This document shows, piece by piece, positions 45,758 through 54,278 of a DNA stretch of 64,000 bases (position 1 is the stretch's first letter; every line of letters begins with the position of its first letter). The DNA lies in assembly GCF_036016755.1 (NCBI RefSeq), contig NZ_JAYXIH010000022.1:1-64000 (forward strand). Direction: 5' to 3'. The notes under the pieces were generated by a model, which ran no database searches, had not been told where the DNA came from, and worked only from the letters and a program-made list of their open reading frames with translations. This stretch comes from Aurantimonas coralicida_A. Lineage in GTDB: Bacteria > Pseudomonadota > Alphaproteobacteria > Rhizobiales > Rhizobiaceae. Position numbers and translations under genes: made by a program.

Positions 45758-47650
45758 TTACACTTCCTCGGTCCGGCGCCGTTCGATGACGCCGAACTCA
45801 TCCGCTTCGCGAGCCCGCCGAAGCGCTTCCTCGGCTTCCGTCGCCTCGCGCTGCATCGCCCACATCTCGGCATACAGTCCGCCGGCTTCAAGTAGTTCGC
45901 GGTGCGACCCGCGTTCGACGATCTCACCCGATTTCAGGACGATGATTTCGTCGGCGTCGATGATCGTTGAAAGGCGATGCGCGATGGTCAAGGTCGTGCG
46001 CTCCTTCGACACCAGGTCGAGCGCCGCCTGTATCTCCTGCTCGGTGTGCGTATCCAGCGCCGAGGTCGCCTCGTCTAGCACCAGGATCGGTGGGGCTTTG
46101 AGGATCGTGCGGGCGATCGCCACACGCTGCTTCTCACCCCCGGACAATTTCAGCCCGCGCTCACCGACCATCGAATCAAAGCCATCCGGCAATTCCTGGA
46201 TGAATCCGGCAATCTGCGCGAGTTCGGCAGCGCGGCGCACTTCCTCTTCGCTCGCTCCGATGCGGCCATAGCGGATGTTGTAGGTGATCGTATCGTTGAA
46301 CAGCACCGTGTCCTGCGGCACGATTCCGATCGCGGCGCGCACCGATTCCTGGCGCACGCGGGCGATATCCTGACCATCAATCAGGATGCGGCCGGATTGG
46401 ATATCGTAGAACCGGAAAAGCAACCGCGAGATGGTCGATTTGCCGGCTCCGGAAGGGCCGACGATCGCCACTGACTTGCCAGGCGGAACGTCGAAGGAAA
46501 TGCCTTTCAGGATTACGCGCGCCGGATCGTAGCCGAAGCGCACATCTTCGAAGCGGATTGCTCCTTCGCTGACCTTCAGAGCCGGGGCATCGGCCGGATC
46601 TTTCACCTCCGCCTCGACGTCGAGCAGGTCGAACATCGCCTCTATGTCGGTCAGCCCCTGACGGATTTCGCGATAGATGAAGCCGATGAAGTTGAGCGGA
46701 ATCGACAACTGCATCAGCATCGCGTTGATGAAGACGAAATCGCCGAGCGTCTGGGTTCCGGCTCGCACCTCAAGCGCCGACATCACCATTGCCACGGCCA
46801 TTCCGGCGCCGAAAATCAGCCCCTGACCGAAATTCAGCCAGCCGAGCGACGTCCAGATCCGCGTCGCTGCGATCTCATAACGAGACATCGCCTTGTCGAA
46901 GCGTTCCGCTTCCATGGACTCGTTGCCGAAATATTTGACCGTCTCGAAATTCAACAGCGAGTCGATCGCCTTGGTGCTGGCGTCGGTGTCGGAATCGTTC
47001 ATGTCGCGGCGAATGCCGATCCGCCAGTCGCTCGCCTTGATCGTGAACCAGCTGTAGAGCCCCACCGTGGTGGCGATGACGGCCAGATAGCTGACGCCGT
47101 AGGCAAAGCCGAAGATGATCGCCACGAGGGCGAATTCCAGGATGGTCGGCAGCGTGTTGAGGATCGTAAACCGCACGATCGACTCGATGCCCTTGGTGCC
47201 GCGTTCAATGATGCGCGACAGGCCGCCCGTCCGTCGCTCCAGATGAAACCGCATCGACAACTGGTGCATGTGGACGAAGGTCCGATAGGCCAGCCGGCGC
47301 ACGGCATATTGGCCGACCCGCGCGAACAGCGCGTCGCGAAGCTGGTTCAGCCCGACCGAGAACACACGCGCGACATTGTAGGATACCACCAGCGTGATAG
47401 CCCCGGTCAGCGCCAGCGGCAGCCATGCGCGCGCCGAATCAGCCCCGTCCAGCGCGTCCGTGGCCCATTTATAGAAATACGGAACCAGAACCGTAAGCAG
47501 CTTGGCCAGTACCAGGAAGAAAGTCGCATAGGCGACCCGCATCCTGAGATCCGGCCGGTCCGACGGCCACATGTAAGGCCAGAGATTGGCCAGCGTCGTC
47601 AGGGTCGATCCGCTGTCGCCCGATATTCGTTTCCCGGCTTTTTGCGCCAA
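45758..47650 (-). CDS. Atm1-type ABC exporter (half transporter), 630 aa
   Basis: A six-helix transmembrane domain (about 20-320) is fused to an ATPase domain with Walker A GPSGAGKST, signature LKLSGGEKQR and Walker B ILVLDEATSAL. The sequence (STLTTLANLWPYMWP at the start; NFETVKYFGNE) is of the mitochondrial Atm1/bacterial Atm1 group, which exports glutathione-linked compounds, including metal or persulfide conjugates. TTG 47650 has AAAGGA five bases before it. An ATG at 47794 would add 48 Arg-rich residues that look non-coding. The substrate is not proven. Confidence 0.9.
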   Translation of the reverse strand: MAQKAGKRISGDSGSTLTTLANLWPYMWPSDRPDLRMRVAYATFFLVLAKLLTVLVPYFYKWATDALDGADSARAWLPLALTGAITLVVSYNVARVFSVGLNQLRDALFARVGQYAVRRLAYRTFVHMHQLSMRFHLERRTGGLSRIIERGTKGIESIVRFTILNTLPTILEFALVAIIFGFAYGVSYLAVIATTVGLYSWFTIKASDWRIGIRRDMNDSDTDASTKAIDSLLNFETVKYFGNESMEAERFDKAMSRYEIAATRIWTSLGWLNFGQGLIFGAGMAVAMVMSALEVRAGTQTLGDFVFINAMLMQLSIPLNFIGFIYREIRQGLTDIEAMFDLLDVEAEVKDPADAPALKVSEGAIRFEDVRFGYDPARVILKGISFDVPPGKSVAIVGPSGAGKSTISRLLFRFYDIQSGRILIDGQDIARVRQESVRAAIGIVPQDTVLFNDTITYNIRYGRIGASEEEVRRAAELAQIAGFIQELPDGFDSMVGERGLKLSGGEKQRVAIARTILKAPPILVLDEATSALDTHTEQEIQAALDLVSKERTTLTIAHRLSTIIDADEIIVLKSGEIVERGSHRELLEAGGLYAEMWAMQREATEAEEALRRAREADEFGVIERRRTEEV

Positions 47651-47889
47651 GATGGTCCTTTCCAACGAAGCGGCGCGACGGGAGGAGCCGGCGCGCCGTC
47701 GACGTTCTGAAGTTGGTTCGGGACGGTCAGGGCCCCGGCGAGAGCGAGGCAGCCGCCGCCGCGCCCCTATTCGATGCGTCCACGTCGGCCGCAATCACAT
47801 CGTCGAACTGGACGAATAGCCGAAGCGCAAAACACTTTCATGGGGGAACATCGGTCGAAGGCGTCCCGATTCAAGCGGACGGGAACAGC

Positions 47890-50013
47890 CTAATTGCGTT
47901 GTGCCGGCTCGGCGTCCGCTTCCCGCGCGTCGTCTTGCGCCGCAGGCAATCGGAAGACCTGTCCTGGATAGATCAGGTCCGGGTTGCGAATGCGATTGCC
48001 GTTGGCGAAGTAGATCACGGTGTAGCGGCTGCCCCGTCCGTAGGTGTCGCGGGAGATTCTCCACAACGTGTCGCCTTTGCGGATGATCACCCGCCCGGTC
48101 GCCGTCGCAAGGGGGGCTTGGCGGTTGATCGGAACATCGAGTGCCGCGGCGCTCACCTCGCTTTCGGTCGCGACGACGGAGCGCTGCTCCTGCAAGATTG
48201 CCGACGCTGGCCTCTCGCCAACAGTACCGGACCCCGGCTGGAGTGGTATCGTTGGCTCGGAAACCTTGGTTTCGGTGCGCGACGCCATCAATGGGGGCGA
48301 CGAGTCCGTGTCGGTCGCGTCGGGCGCTGCCGATGCTTCGGCGCGCGCGCCTTCCTGCCCGATTTCCGGTGTCTTGGGACCCGTCGGCGAACGCGGCTCT
48401 CCTATTTGGACCGGTGGGTTCACCGAGGGTCGATCCGTCGGCGGGGTCGCATTGGCCTCCTGCCGAGCGGGCGCAGCCGACTGGGTTTGCGAGGCTGGGA
48501 GCGTGCCCTCCGGCGGGGAAACCGGGGGCTCGTTTGTCGTTGCCTCATCGCCCTGGAAAGAGCCTGCCGCCTTTGTATCCGGCGGCGGACTGCGTTCCGG
48601 TATCTCGGCCGCCGCTTTTTTCGGCTCGGCAGTGCGGCCTTCCACCGAATCGCTGTCCACGACCGGCGCCGAAGCTGCGGCGATTCGTGTTTCAGCCTCC
48701 GACCGGTCGGCCATTGCCACGCCTGGAGACGGACTGACCGCCGCCGCACCGTTGGCAGGGGGCGGCGCGATCGCCGCGACAGCCTGCCCCTCGGGCCGCG
48801 TGAAGGGCACCTCCGCCCGCGCCGTCACATTCCCGTCGACCGTCACCTGATCGGCCCGCACGAGGTGGTCGCCAACCGCGACCGGACGCTCGGCAGTCAC
48901 CAGAAATCGATTGTCGGCGGTCGCCCTGTTCTCCGCCACCAGGACGTTGTCGAGATAGATGCGGACCGATGTGCCCGCGTCCGCGGACCCCGCAACGAAA
49001 ATCTGCTCACCCTCGACTTCGACGGCTTCGATCCGCAACCTCGGCGACGTCGCCGGCTCCGGTGCCTTGTCCTTCTCACCCGCCTGACTCGTATTCGACA
49101 GGAACGCGGCGTCCGTATCGATCGGCTTTTCCGATCCGGCAGCAGGGGCGGATGTCGGAGCCTCGTCTTGCGAAATCGCTGTCGCGGATCTGCCGGCAGC
49201 CGCCGTTCCGACGTCTGTGCTATCCGCTCCCGCCGCTTGTCTTGGTGGCGACACCGGGACTGTCATCAGGCGCGACGCCTCGTCAGGCGCTTCCACCATC
49301 GCGAGCACGTCTTCTCCCCGTCCCGGCTGCGGCACGCTGACGATTGCGGTCTCACGTGATCCGGTGGCCGTGCCCTCGGGCGTTATCGCGGTGAGCGAAA
49401 TCGCGTGCTCACCCGGCGTCAGCGGCTCAAGCAGGACGATGACGAACTCGCCCGCTTCATTGGCGGTGTCCTCACCGACCACCGTCGCGCCCGCGTGCAG
49501 CGTGACCCGGCTTCCTGGCGCGGATCGTCCGGCAATGAGGGTCGAACCATCCGGCTCGACGCGCAGAAGGTCAAATAGCGGTCGATCGCCGGCTGTCGCT
49601 TCGCCTTCTGTCGGAGGAACTGAACTCGCGGATTCCAACGGCGATGCGGGCTGCTTCTCCGCAGTCGTCGCGTCGGCGGCTTCGACCTTTGCAGAAACTT
49701 CCGGGCGCGGCGCAGTATCGGTCGGATCTGGCACGATCCGCGCCGCTTCGTCCGGCGCTGGAGATTGCTCAGACGATGTCGCGCGCGCGTTGGCCGTTTC
49801 CGTCTCGCCGGCATCACTGGTCGATGGTCGATTCGGATCGGATTGCGAGACCGACGCGCTGTCCTGCCGCGTCGCGACGTCCTCGGAAGCCGGCAAATCC
49901 TCCGTTTGCGCGATGCGCAATTTCTCGCTGCTCAGCATGTCCCAGTATCCGAGCACGATCGCGACAAGGAGAACCAGGCACAGGAAGACGATTCCGAGGG
50001 CTTTTCGCTGCAT
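47890..50013 (-). CDS. Large Pro/Ala-rich envelope protein with C-terminal LysM, 707 aa
   Basis: One membrane anchor (ALGIVFLCLVLLVAIVLGYW) is followed by a long low-complexity Glu/Ala/Pro/Ser region. This contains at least two Ig-like repeats: LLRVEPDGSTLIAGRSAPGS with a downstream GEFVIVLLEPL, and VEVEGEQIFVAGSADAGTS with RFLVTAERPVAVG. A single LysM domain follows near 639-693 (RKGDTLWRISRDTYGRG; NPDLIYPGQVFRLP). Similar proteins are found in Rhizobiales, probably binding peptidoglycan from the inner membrane. The exact role is unknown. Very high GC produces long false frames on the opposite strand. Confidence 0.88.
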   Translation of the reverse strand: MQRKALGIVFLCLVLLVAIVLGYWDMLSSEKLRIAQTEDLPASEDVATRQDSASVSQSDPNRPSTSDAGETETANARATSSEQSPAPDEAARIVPDPTDTAPRPEVSAKVEAADATTAEKQPASPLESASSVPPTEGEATAGDRPLFDLLRVEPDGSTLIAGRSAPGSRVTLHAGATVVGEDTANEAGEFVIVLLEPLTPGEHAISLTAITPEGTATGSRETAIVSVPQPGRGEDVLAMVEAPDEASRLMTVPVSPPRQAAGADSTDVGTAAAGRSATAISQDEAPTSAPAAGSEKPIDTDAAFLSNTSQAGEKDKAPEPATSPRLRIEAVEVEGEQIFVAGSADAGTSVRIYLDNVLVAENRATADNRFLVTAERPVAVGDHLVRADQVTVDGNVTARAEVPFTRPEGQAVAAIAPPPANGAAAVSPSPGVAMADRSEAETRIAAASAPVVDSDSVEGRTAEPKKAAAEIPERSPPPDTKAAGSFQGDEATTNEPPVSPPEGTLPASQTQSAAPARQEANATPPTDRPSVNPPVQIGEPRSPTGPKTPEIGQEGARAEASAAPDATDTDSSPPLMASRTETKVSEPTIPLQPGSGTVGERPASAILQEQRSVVATESEVSAAALDVPINRQAPLATATGRVIIRKGDTLWRISRDTYGRGSRYTVIYFANGNRIRNPDLIYPGQVFRLPAAQDDAREADAEPAQRN

Positions 50014-50383
50014 GATCGCACCATCTTCGCCGGTTCAACGTCGCCGGATCGAAGAATTCGAGAGATGTTACACGACCTTTATCGAAGCACCGCCCGGCTC
50101 ACAAGGTCGCGCCTTGCGGCAGACAGCTCCGCCGCATCGAACGGCGCAACCCCTTGCGAACACTCATGAAGGGAGGCGAAGTCCGTCAGTTCCCGCAATC
50201 GCCGGAAAACCGCTCTCTCGATCAACGAACTGGTCGCGACTTTGCCCGCGTTGGGCAAGCCGGGGACGGCTGCTCCACCGCATGCCCTCTCCGATTCGGC
50301 GTTGCGTTCGCAACAACTATCTGGCATTCCTGTAACGCGGCCTTTCGCAAGGCGCGACATCGAACGGGAGGGCTTTAGCGGCG
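50014..50383. other. 370-bp divergent region between the LysM gene and the biotin carrier gene
   Basis: It should carry promoters for both strands. A minus-strand open frame of 93 codons (50079-50360) exists but shows no family resemblance, no clear ribosome binding site and no signal, so I do not call it. No hairpin or repeat stands out. Confidence 0.5.
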
Positions 50384-50605
50384 ATGACCATCATTGACGT
50401 CAAGACGGAAATTACCGGCAATCTCTGGAAGATCGTCGCCGAGATCGGCCAGGACCTCAATGAGGATGACCCGATCATGATCCTGGAATCGATGAAAATG
50501 GAGATCCCGATCACAGCGCCCGAGGATGGCCGCCTGGTCGAAATTCTCACCGCCGAAGGCGAGACCGTCACCGAAGGCACGGTTGTGGCCCGCATCGAGG
50601 CCTGA
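50384..50605 (+). CDS. Stand-alone biotin carboxyl carrier protein, 73 aa
   Basis: The whole protein is one biotinyl/lipoyl domain. Lys38 in ESMKMEIP is the predicted biotinylation site. It carries CO2 between a biotin carboxylase and a carboxyltransferase. At 73 residues it lacks the N-terminal extension of AccB, so it is a minimal carrier of the type found with dedicated acyl-CoA carboxylases. The biotin carboxylase gene starts two bases after its stop. The likely carboxyltransferase is encoded convergently at 54279-55811. Confidence 0.93.
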   Translation: MTIIDVKTEITGNLWKIVAEIGQDLNEDDPIMILESMKMEIPITAPEDGRLVEILTAEGETVTEGTVVARIEA

Positions 50606-50607
50606 CC

Positions 50608-51978
50608 ATGGGCGCGATCAACAAGGTTCTCGTCGCGAACCGGGGCGAGATCGCCTGTCGTGTTTTCCGCAGCGCTCGAGCGCTCGGCCTCTCGACGGTT
50701 GCCGTGTATTCGGAGGCCGACGCAGCGAGCCTTCACGTCGCAGCGGCGGACGAGGCGGTCGCCATCGGGCCATCCTCACCCCGCGAAAGCTATCTGGACG
50801 CCAAGAAGATTCTCGAAGCCGCGCGCCAGGTCGGCGCCGACGCGATCCATCCGGGGTACGGCTTTCTCGCGGAGAATGCCGCGTTCGCCGACCTTGTGAC
50901 CGCCGAGGGGCTGCACTGGATCGGCCCGACCGCCGACATCATTCGGCGAATGGGTGACAAACAACGCGCCCGCGAGATTGCGCAGTCTGCCGGCGTTCCC
51001 GTCGTGCCGGGCAGCCGGACATACGGTGTGGGCGACACCGACGGTCTCGAAGCAGCCGGGCGAGACGTCGGTTATCCTCTGCTGGTCAAGGCGGTCGGCG
51101 GCGGCGGCGGCATCGGGATGCGCCGGGTGGACGAGGAATCCCAACTCGCGTCGACCGTTACCGCCACCCAGTCGATGGCGGAGAAATCCTTTGGCAACGG
51201 AGCGATCTTTCTCGAGCGGTTCGTTCCCCGTGCGCGTCACATCGAAATCCAGGTTTTCGGTTTCGGCAATGGCGAGGCGATCCATCTCTTCGAGCGGGAT
51301 TGTTCCGTCCAGCGGCGGTTTCAAAAGGTCATCGAGGAAAGTCCCGCGCCCGGCCTTCCCGGGGCCGTGCGCCGGCGCATGGGCGAGGCGGCCGTGTCGC
51401 TTTGCGCTCACACCCGCTATGGCGGCGCCGGAACGGTCGAATTCATCGTCGACGCCACCAGCTTCGAGTTCTTCTTCCTCGAGATGAACACACGCATTCA
51501 GGTCGAGCATCCGGTGACGGAAATGGTGGCCGGCGTCGACCTCGTCGCCATGCAGATCGACTTTGCCCGCGGTCGGTTCACCGGCGCGGACCAGGAGAGC
51601 ATTCGGTCTTGTGGACACGCCATCGAATGCCGGCTCTATGCCGAAAATCCGGCGAAGATGTTCATGCCGGCGCCTGGCCCCTTGACCGTTTTCCGGCCAC
51701 CTGCCGAAACCGAACATGTGCGGGTCGACAGCGGCTACCGCGAAGGCGACGTGATGACGCCGTTTTACGATCCGCTGATAGCCAAGCTGATCGCCCATGG
51801 CGGCGACCGCCGGCAAGCCTGTGAGCGCGCCGAGCAGGCTTTACGAAACTGGCCGATCGAGGGGCTTCGCACCAATCGGGATTTTCTGATCGGGTGCCTT
51901 CGCAACGACGCGTTCCGCGCGGGCGATTTGTATACCGGCTTTCTCGATGAGCACGCCAAGGCAATCCTGGCGGCGTGA
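50608..51978 (+). CDS. Biotin carboxylase subunit of an acyl-CoA carboxylase, 456 aa
   Basis: It carboxylates the biotin of the carrier protein with bicarbonate and ATP. The order is biotin carboxylase N-domain (INKVLVANRGEIACRVFRS), ATP-grasp with the glycine-rich VGGGGGIGMR near 165, HIEIQVFG, and the active-site EMNTRIQVEH near 292-301, then the C-domain. It ends at 456 residues without a fused carrier, unlike PccA or MccA. It is probably co-transcribed with the preceding carrier gene. Whether it is a second AccC or part of a catabolic enzyme is not certain; context favours the latter. Confidence 0.93.
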   Translation: MGAINKVLVANRGEIACRVFRSARALGLSTVAVYSEADAASLHVAAADEAVAIGPSSPRESYLDAKKILEAARQVGADAIHPGYGFLAENAAFADLVTAEGLHWIGPTADIIRRMGDKQRAREIAQSAGVPVVPGSRTYGVGDTDGLEAAGRDVGYPLLVKAVGGGGGIGMRRVDEESQLASTVTATQSMAEKSFGNGAIFLERFVPRARHIEIQVFGFGNGEAIHLFERDCSVQRRFQKVIEESPAPGLPGAVRRRMGEAAVSLCAHTRYGGAGTVEFIVDATSFEFFFLEMNTRIQVEHPVTEMVAGVDLVAMQIDFARGRFTGADQESIRSCGHAIECRLYAENPAKMFMPAPGPLTVFRPPAETEHVRVDSGYREGDVMTPFYDPLIAKLIAHGGDRRQACERAEQALRNWPIEGLRTNRDFLIGCLRNDAFRAGDLYTGFLDEHAKAILAA

Positions 51979-51983
51979 TCCAG

Positions 51984-52033
51984 CCACGGCAAGATCCGAC
52001 GCCATAGCGGTTGCCTGGGCTATGGTGCCGTGG
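51984..52033. other. Bulged hairpin in the convergent gap
   Basis: CCACGGCA (51984-51991) pairs with TGCCGTGG (52026-52033), and inside it CCATAGC (52002-52008) pairs with GCTATGG (52019-52025) around a ten-base loop. A ten-base bulge separates the two stems on one side. It fills most of the 76-base gap between the convergent biotin carboxylase and CoA ligase genes. There is no T-run, so it may act as a processing or end-protecting structure for both mRNAs rather than as an intrinsic terminator. Confidence 0.5.
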
Positions 52034-52054
52034 GCCATGGTGCCGGTCGCCACG

Positions 52055-54265
52055 TCACCCGAGCGGCGAGGGCGTGCGGCGTGACCGAAATTGTCGCTCC
52101 AGATGCGCGACCGTGGCGAGGGCGCGGGCCATTGCCGGAATTTCGTCGAAGACCGGAACGCCGATCTTGCGCGCCTTCTCCCGGTAATGGCGTCGGCTTT
52201 CATCGAGTTCGGGCGAACCATCCGTGCGCAGCGCCAGCGCGAAATGCGCGATGCCCGGCCACGTCGCCTGTGTCTCCTCGATCACCTTGAACAAATTGCC
52301 GACCGGATCGATTGCCCCCCGACCGACGAAGGCGGCAAGGTTCAGATGCATCGCCACGACGTCGGGCTTTGCATGACGGTAGACGATGTCGAGAATTTCA
52401 CCCGCCACCCAACCGTCCTTTTCCTGCAGGGTTCGCACCGGCGTGTCGATCGGATTGACGACGCTGGTGCCCGGCGGCAATCCCAGCGCCTCCAGCGGTA
52501 CGCGCGCCGCGTCGCCGAACGGCGCGACATCGAGCCCCATGCTGGCGAAGATGTCCGTGCCCAGCACGCTGGAGCCGCCGCCATTGCCGAACAGCGCGAC
52601 GTTCCTCGTCGGCTTTTCCGGCCGAAGATCGAGATGCTGCAGGGCCAGCAGGACGTCGATGAATTCGTCCACCGTGTCGACGAGCGCGACCGGCAGTTGC
52701 GCGGCAAGCGCCTCCCACGCCTTCCCGTCGCCAGCGAGGGCGCCGGTATGCGACGCGGCTGCGAGGCGCCCCTGTGCGGAGCGTCCGCCCCTCAAGATCA
52801 CCACTGGCTTTGTCGGCTGGGCGGAGCGAAGCAGGTCGAAGAAGGCCCTGCCCCGCTTGATGTCTTCGATATAGACACCGATCGCCTTTGTCTGTTCGTC
52901 CGCGAGATAATACGCGACGAGCTCATGCGGCTCGACGTCGGCGCTGTTGCCGATGGTCACCAGACCGCTGAAGCGCAAGCCGCGCCATTGGCCCCGCTTG
53001 ATGATGTCGGTCGACAAACCGCCCGACTGGGAGACGACACCGATGCGCCCCAGTTCGCGCGGCGCGTCGCTCGGAAACGTGAGGCCGCCGCGCGGCGAAT
53101 AGGTGCCTAGACAATTCGGCCCCAGGACACGCACGCCGCCGGCTTTGGCGCCCGCCACGAGATCTGCCTGAAGCGCCCTGCCCTCGGCGACTTCACCGAA
53201 GCCCGACGAAATCACCTGGGCGATACGACAGCGCCCCCTGGCGGCCGCGAGCCCATCGGGAATTCGGCCCGCGCCGACGGCGACATAGGCGTAGTCGACC
53301 GCCTCCGGTGTCTCGCCGAGCGACGGGTAGGCCTTCAGCCCCTCGATCTCTTCCGCCGAAGGATGGATCGGGTAGATGGCGCCGGAAAAGCCGAAATCCT
53401 TCAACCGGCGGATGAAGGTATTGGCTAGCGCGACGTCCTTGGAGGAGGCACCGAGGACCGCGACGGTTCTTGGCTCGAACAACGGTTTGAATTCGATCAG
53501 CGGATCGCCGGATTCCGCCTTCTCAGGTTTCGAGACGGGCCGGTTCTCCCGCTCGGTGAGAATGACACGGGCATCGGCCGCCATCAGCCCCGAGGCCGAA
53601 ACGATGACGGGATTGAGATCGAGTTCGGCGACATCGTCGCCGAGCGCCATCAAGAGGCCGCCCGAACCGCCGATCCTCACCATCGCCTGGACCAAAGCCT
53701 CCTCGTCGACCGCCGCTTCGCCCCGGATGCCACCAAGCAGGGCAAAGCCCCTCAGTTCGCGGAGCATGGCGCGGGCGTCGGCCGCATCGATCGGACATAG
53801 CCGGAACGCCACGTCCTTCAGAACCTCGACGAAGATACCGCCAAGGCCGACCATCAGCATCGGTCCGAATTGTGGGTCTTGAATGCCGCCGATGACGATC
53901 TCGCGGCCCGGCGGAATCATCTCCTCGACCAGCCAGCCGTCGATCGTCGCGGCGGCAATCACCGGCCTCAGCGCCATCGCCTCGACGGCGGCCCGAACTG
54001 CGTCGGCACCGTCCAGCCCGAGCGCGACCCCCCCGGCATCCGATTTGTGGAGGATGTCCGGCGACACGACCTTGACGACGAAGGGCGCGCGCATCCCCCT
54101 CGCCCTGGCTTCGGCATCGGCGGCGTCGCGGGCCAGCGCGGAGCGGGGCGAACGCACCCCGTAACGCGCGAGTAATTCCTTGCCGGCGGCTTCGTCGAGT
54201 GATCGCCGGCCGCGCGCGCGCGCCGCGGCAATGATGTCCCGGCCAAGCGGCTCCTGAATGGTCAT
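52055..54265 (-). CDS. NDP-forming acyl-CoA ligase with permuted domains, 736 aa
   Basis: This enzyme should form an acyl-CoA from an organic acid, CoA and ATP through an acyl phosphate and a phosphohistidine. An ATP-grasp domain comes first (about 1-235; VVSPDILHKSDAGGV near 70). A CoA-binding Rossmann domain follows (from about 255; RTVAVLGASSKDVALANTF), then succinyl-CoA-ligase-like domains with VVSQSGGLS and the phospho-His motif ASHTGALAG. In the common fused ADP-forming acetyl-CoA synthetases the order is reversed. ATG 54265 gives MTIQEPLGRDIIAAARARG. The carboxyltransferase stop lies 13 bases upstream of this start, so the two are one transcription unit. The substrate is unknown. Confidence 0.9.
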   Translation of the reverse strand: MTIQEPLGRDIIAAARARGRRSLDEAAGKELLARYGVRSPRSALARDAADAEARARGMRAPFVVKVVSPDILHKSDAGGVALGLDGADAVRAAVEAMALRPVIAAATIDGWLVEEMIPPGREIVIGGIQDPQFGPMLMVGLGGIFVEVLKDVAFRLCPIDAADARAMLRELRGFALLGGIRGEAAVDEEALVQAMVRIGGSGGLLMALGDDVAELDLNPVIVSASGLMAADARVILTERENRPVSKPEKAESGDPLIEFKPLFEPRTVAVLGASSKDVALANTFIRRLKDFGFSGAIYPIHPSAEEIEGLKAYPSLGETPEAVDYAYVAVGAGRIPDGLAAARGRCRIAQVISSGFGEVAEGRALQADLVAGAKAGGVRVLGPNCLGTYSPRGGLTFPSDAPRELGRIGVVSQSGGLSTDIIKRGQWRGLRFSGLVTIGNSADVEPHELVAYYLADEQTKAIGVYIEDIKRGRAFFDLLRSAQPTKPVVILRGGRSAQGRLAAASHTGALAGDGKAWEALAAQLPVALVDTVDEFIDVLLALQHLDLRPEKPTRNVALFGNGGGSSVLGTDIFASMGLDVAPFGDAARVPLEALGLPPGTSVVNPIDTPVRTLQEKDGWVAGEILDIVYRHAKPDVVAMHLNLAAFVGRGAIDPVGNLFKVIEETQATWPGIAHFALALRTDGSPELDESRRHYREKARKIGVPVFDEIPAMARALATVAHLERQFRSRRTPSPLG

Positions 54266-54278
54266 CGCAATCGCTCCG

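Noticed and set aside
47713..49359. 548-codon plus-strand open frame opposite the LysM gene
   Set aside because: The minus-strand protein has a membrane anchor, Ig-like modules and a LysM domain. The plus-strand translation is Arg/Gly-rich with no domain.
50079..50360. 93-codon minus-strand open frame between the LysM and biotin carrier genes
   Set aside because: It has no recognisable domain, signal or ribosome binding site. The region is better explained as a divergent promoter.
52017..52046. Two imperfect 15-bp tandem repeats (GGGCTATGGTGCCGT type)
   Set aside because: Only two copies with two differences. The first overlaps the arms of the nested hairpin, which describes this gap better.
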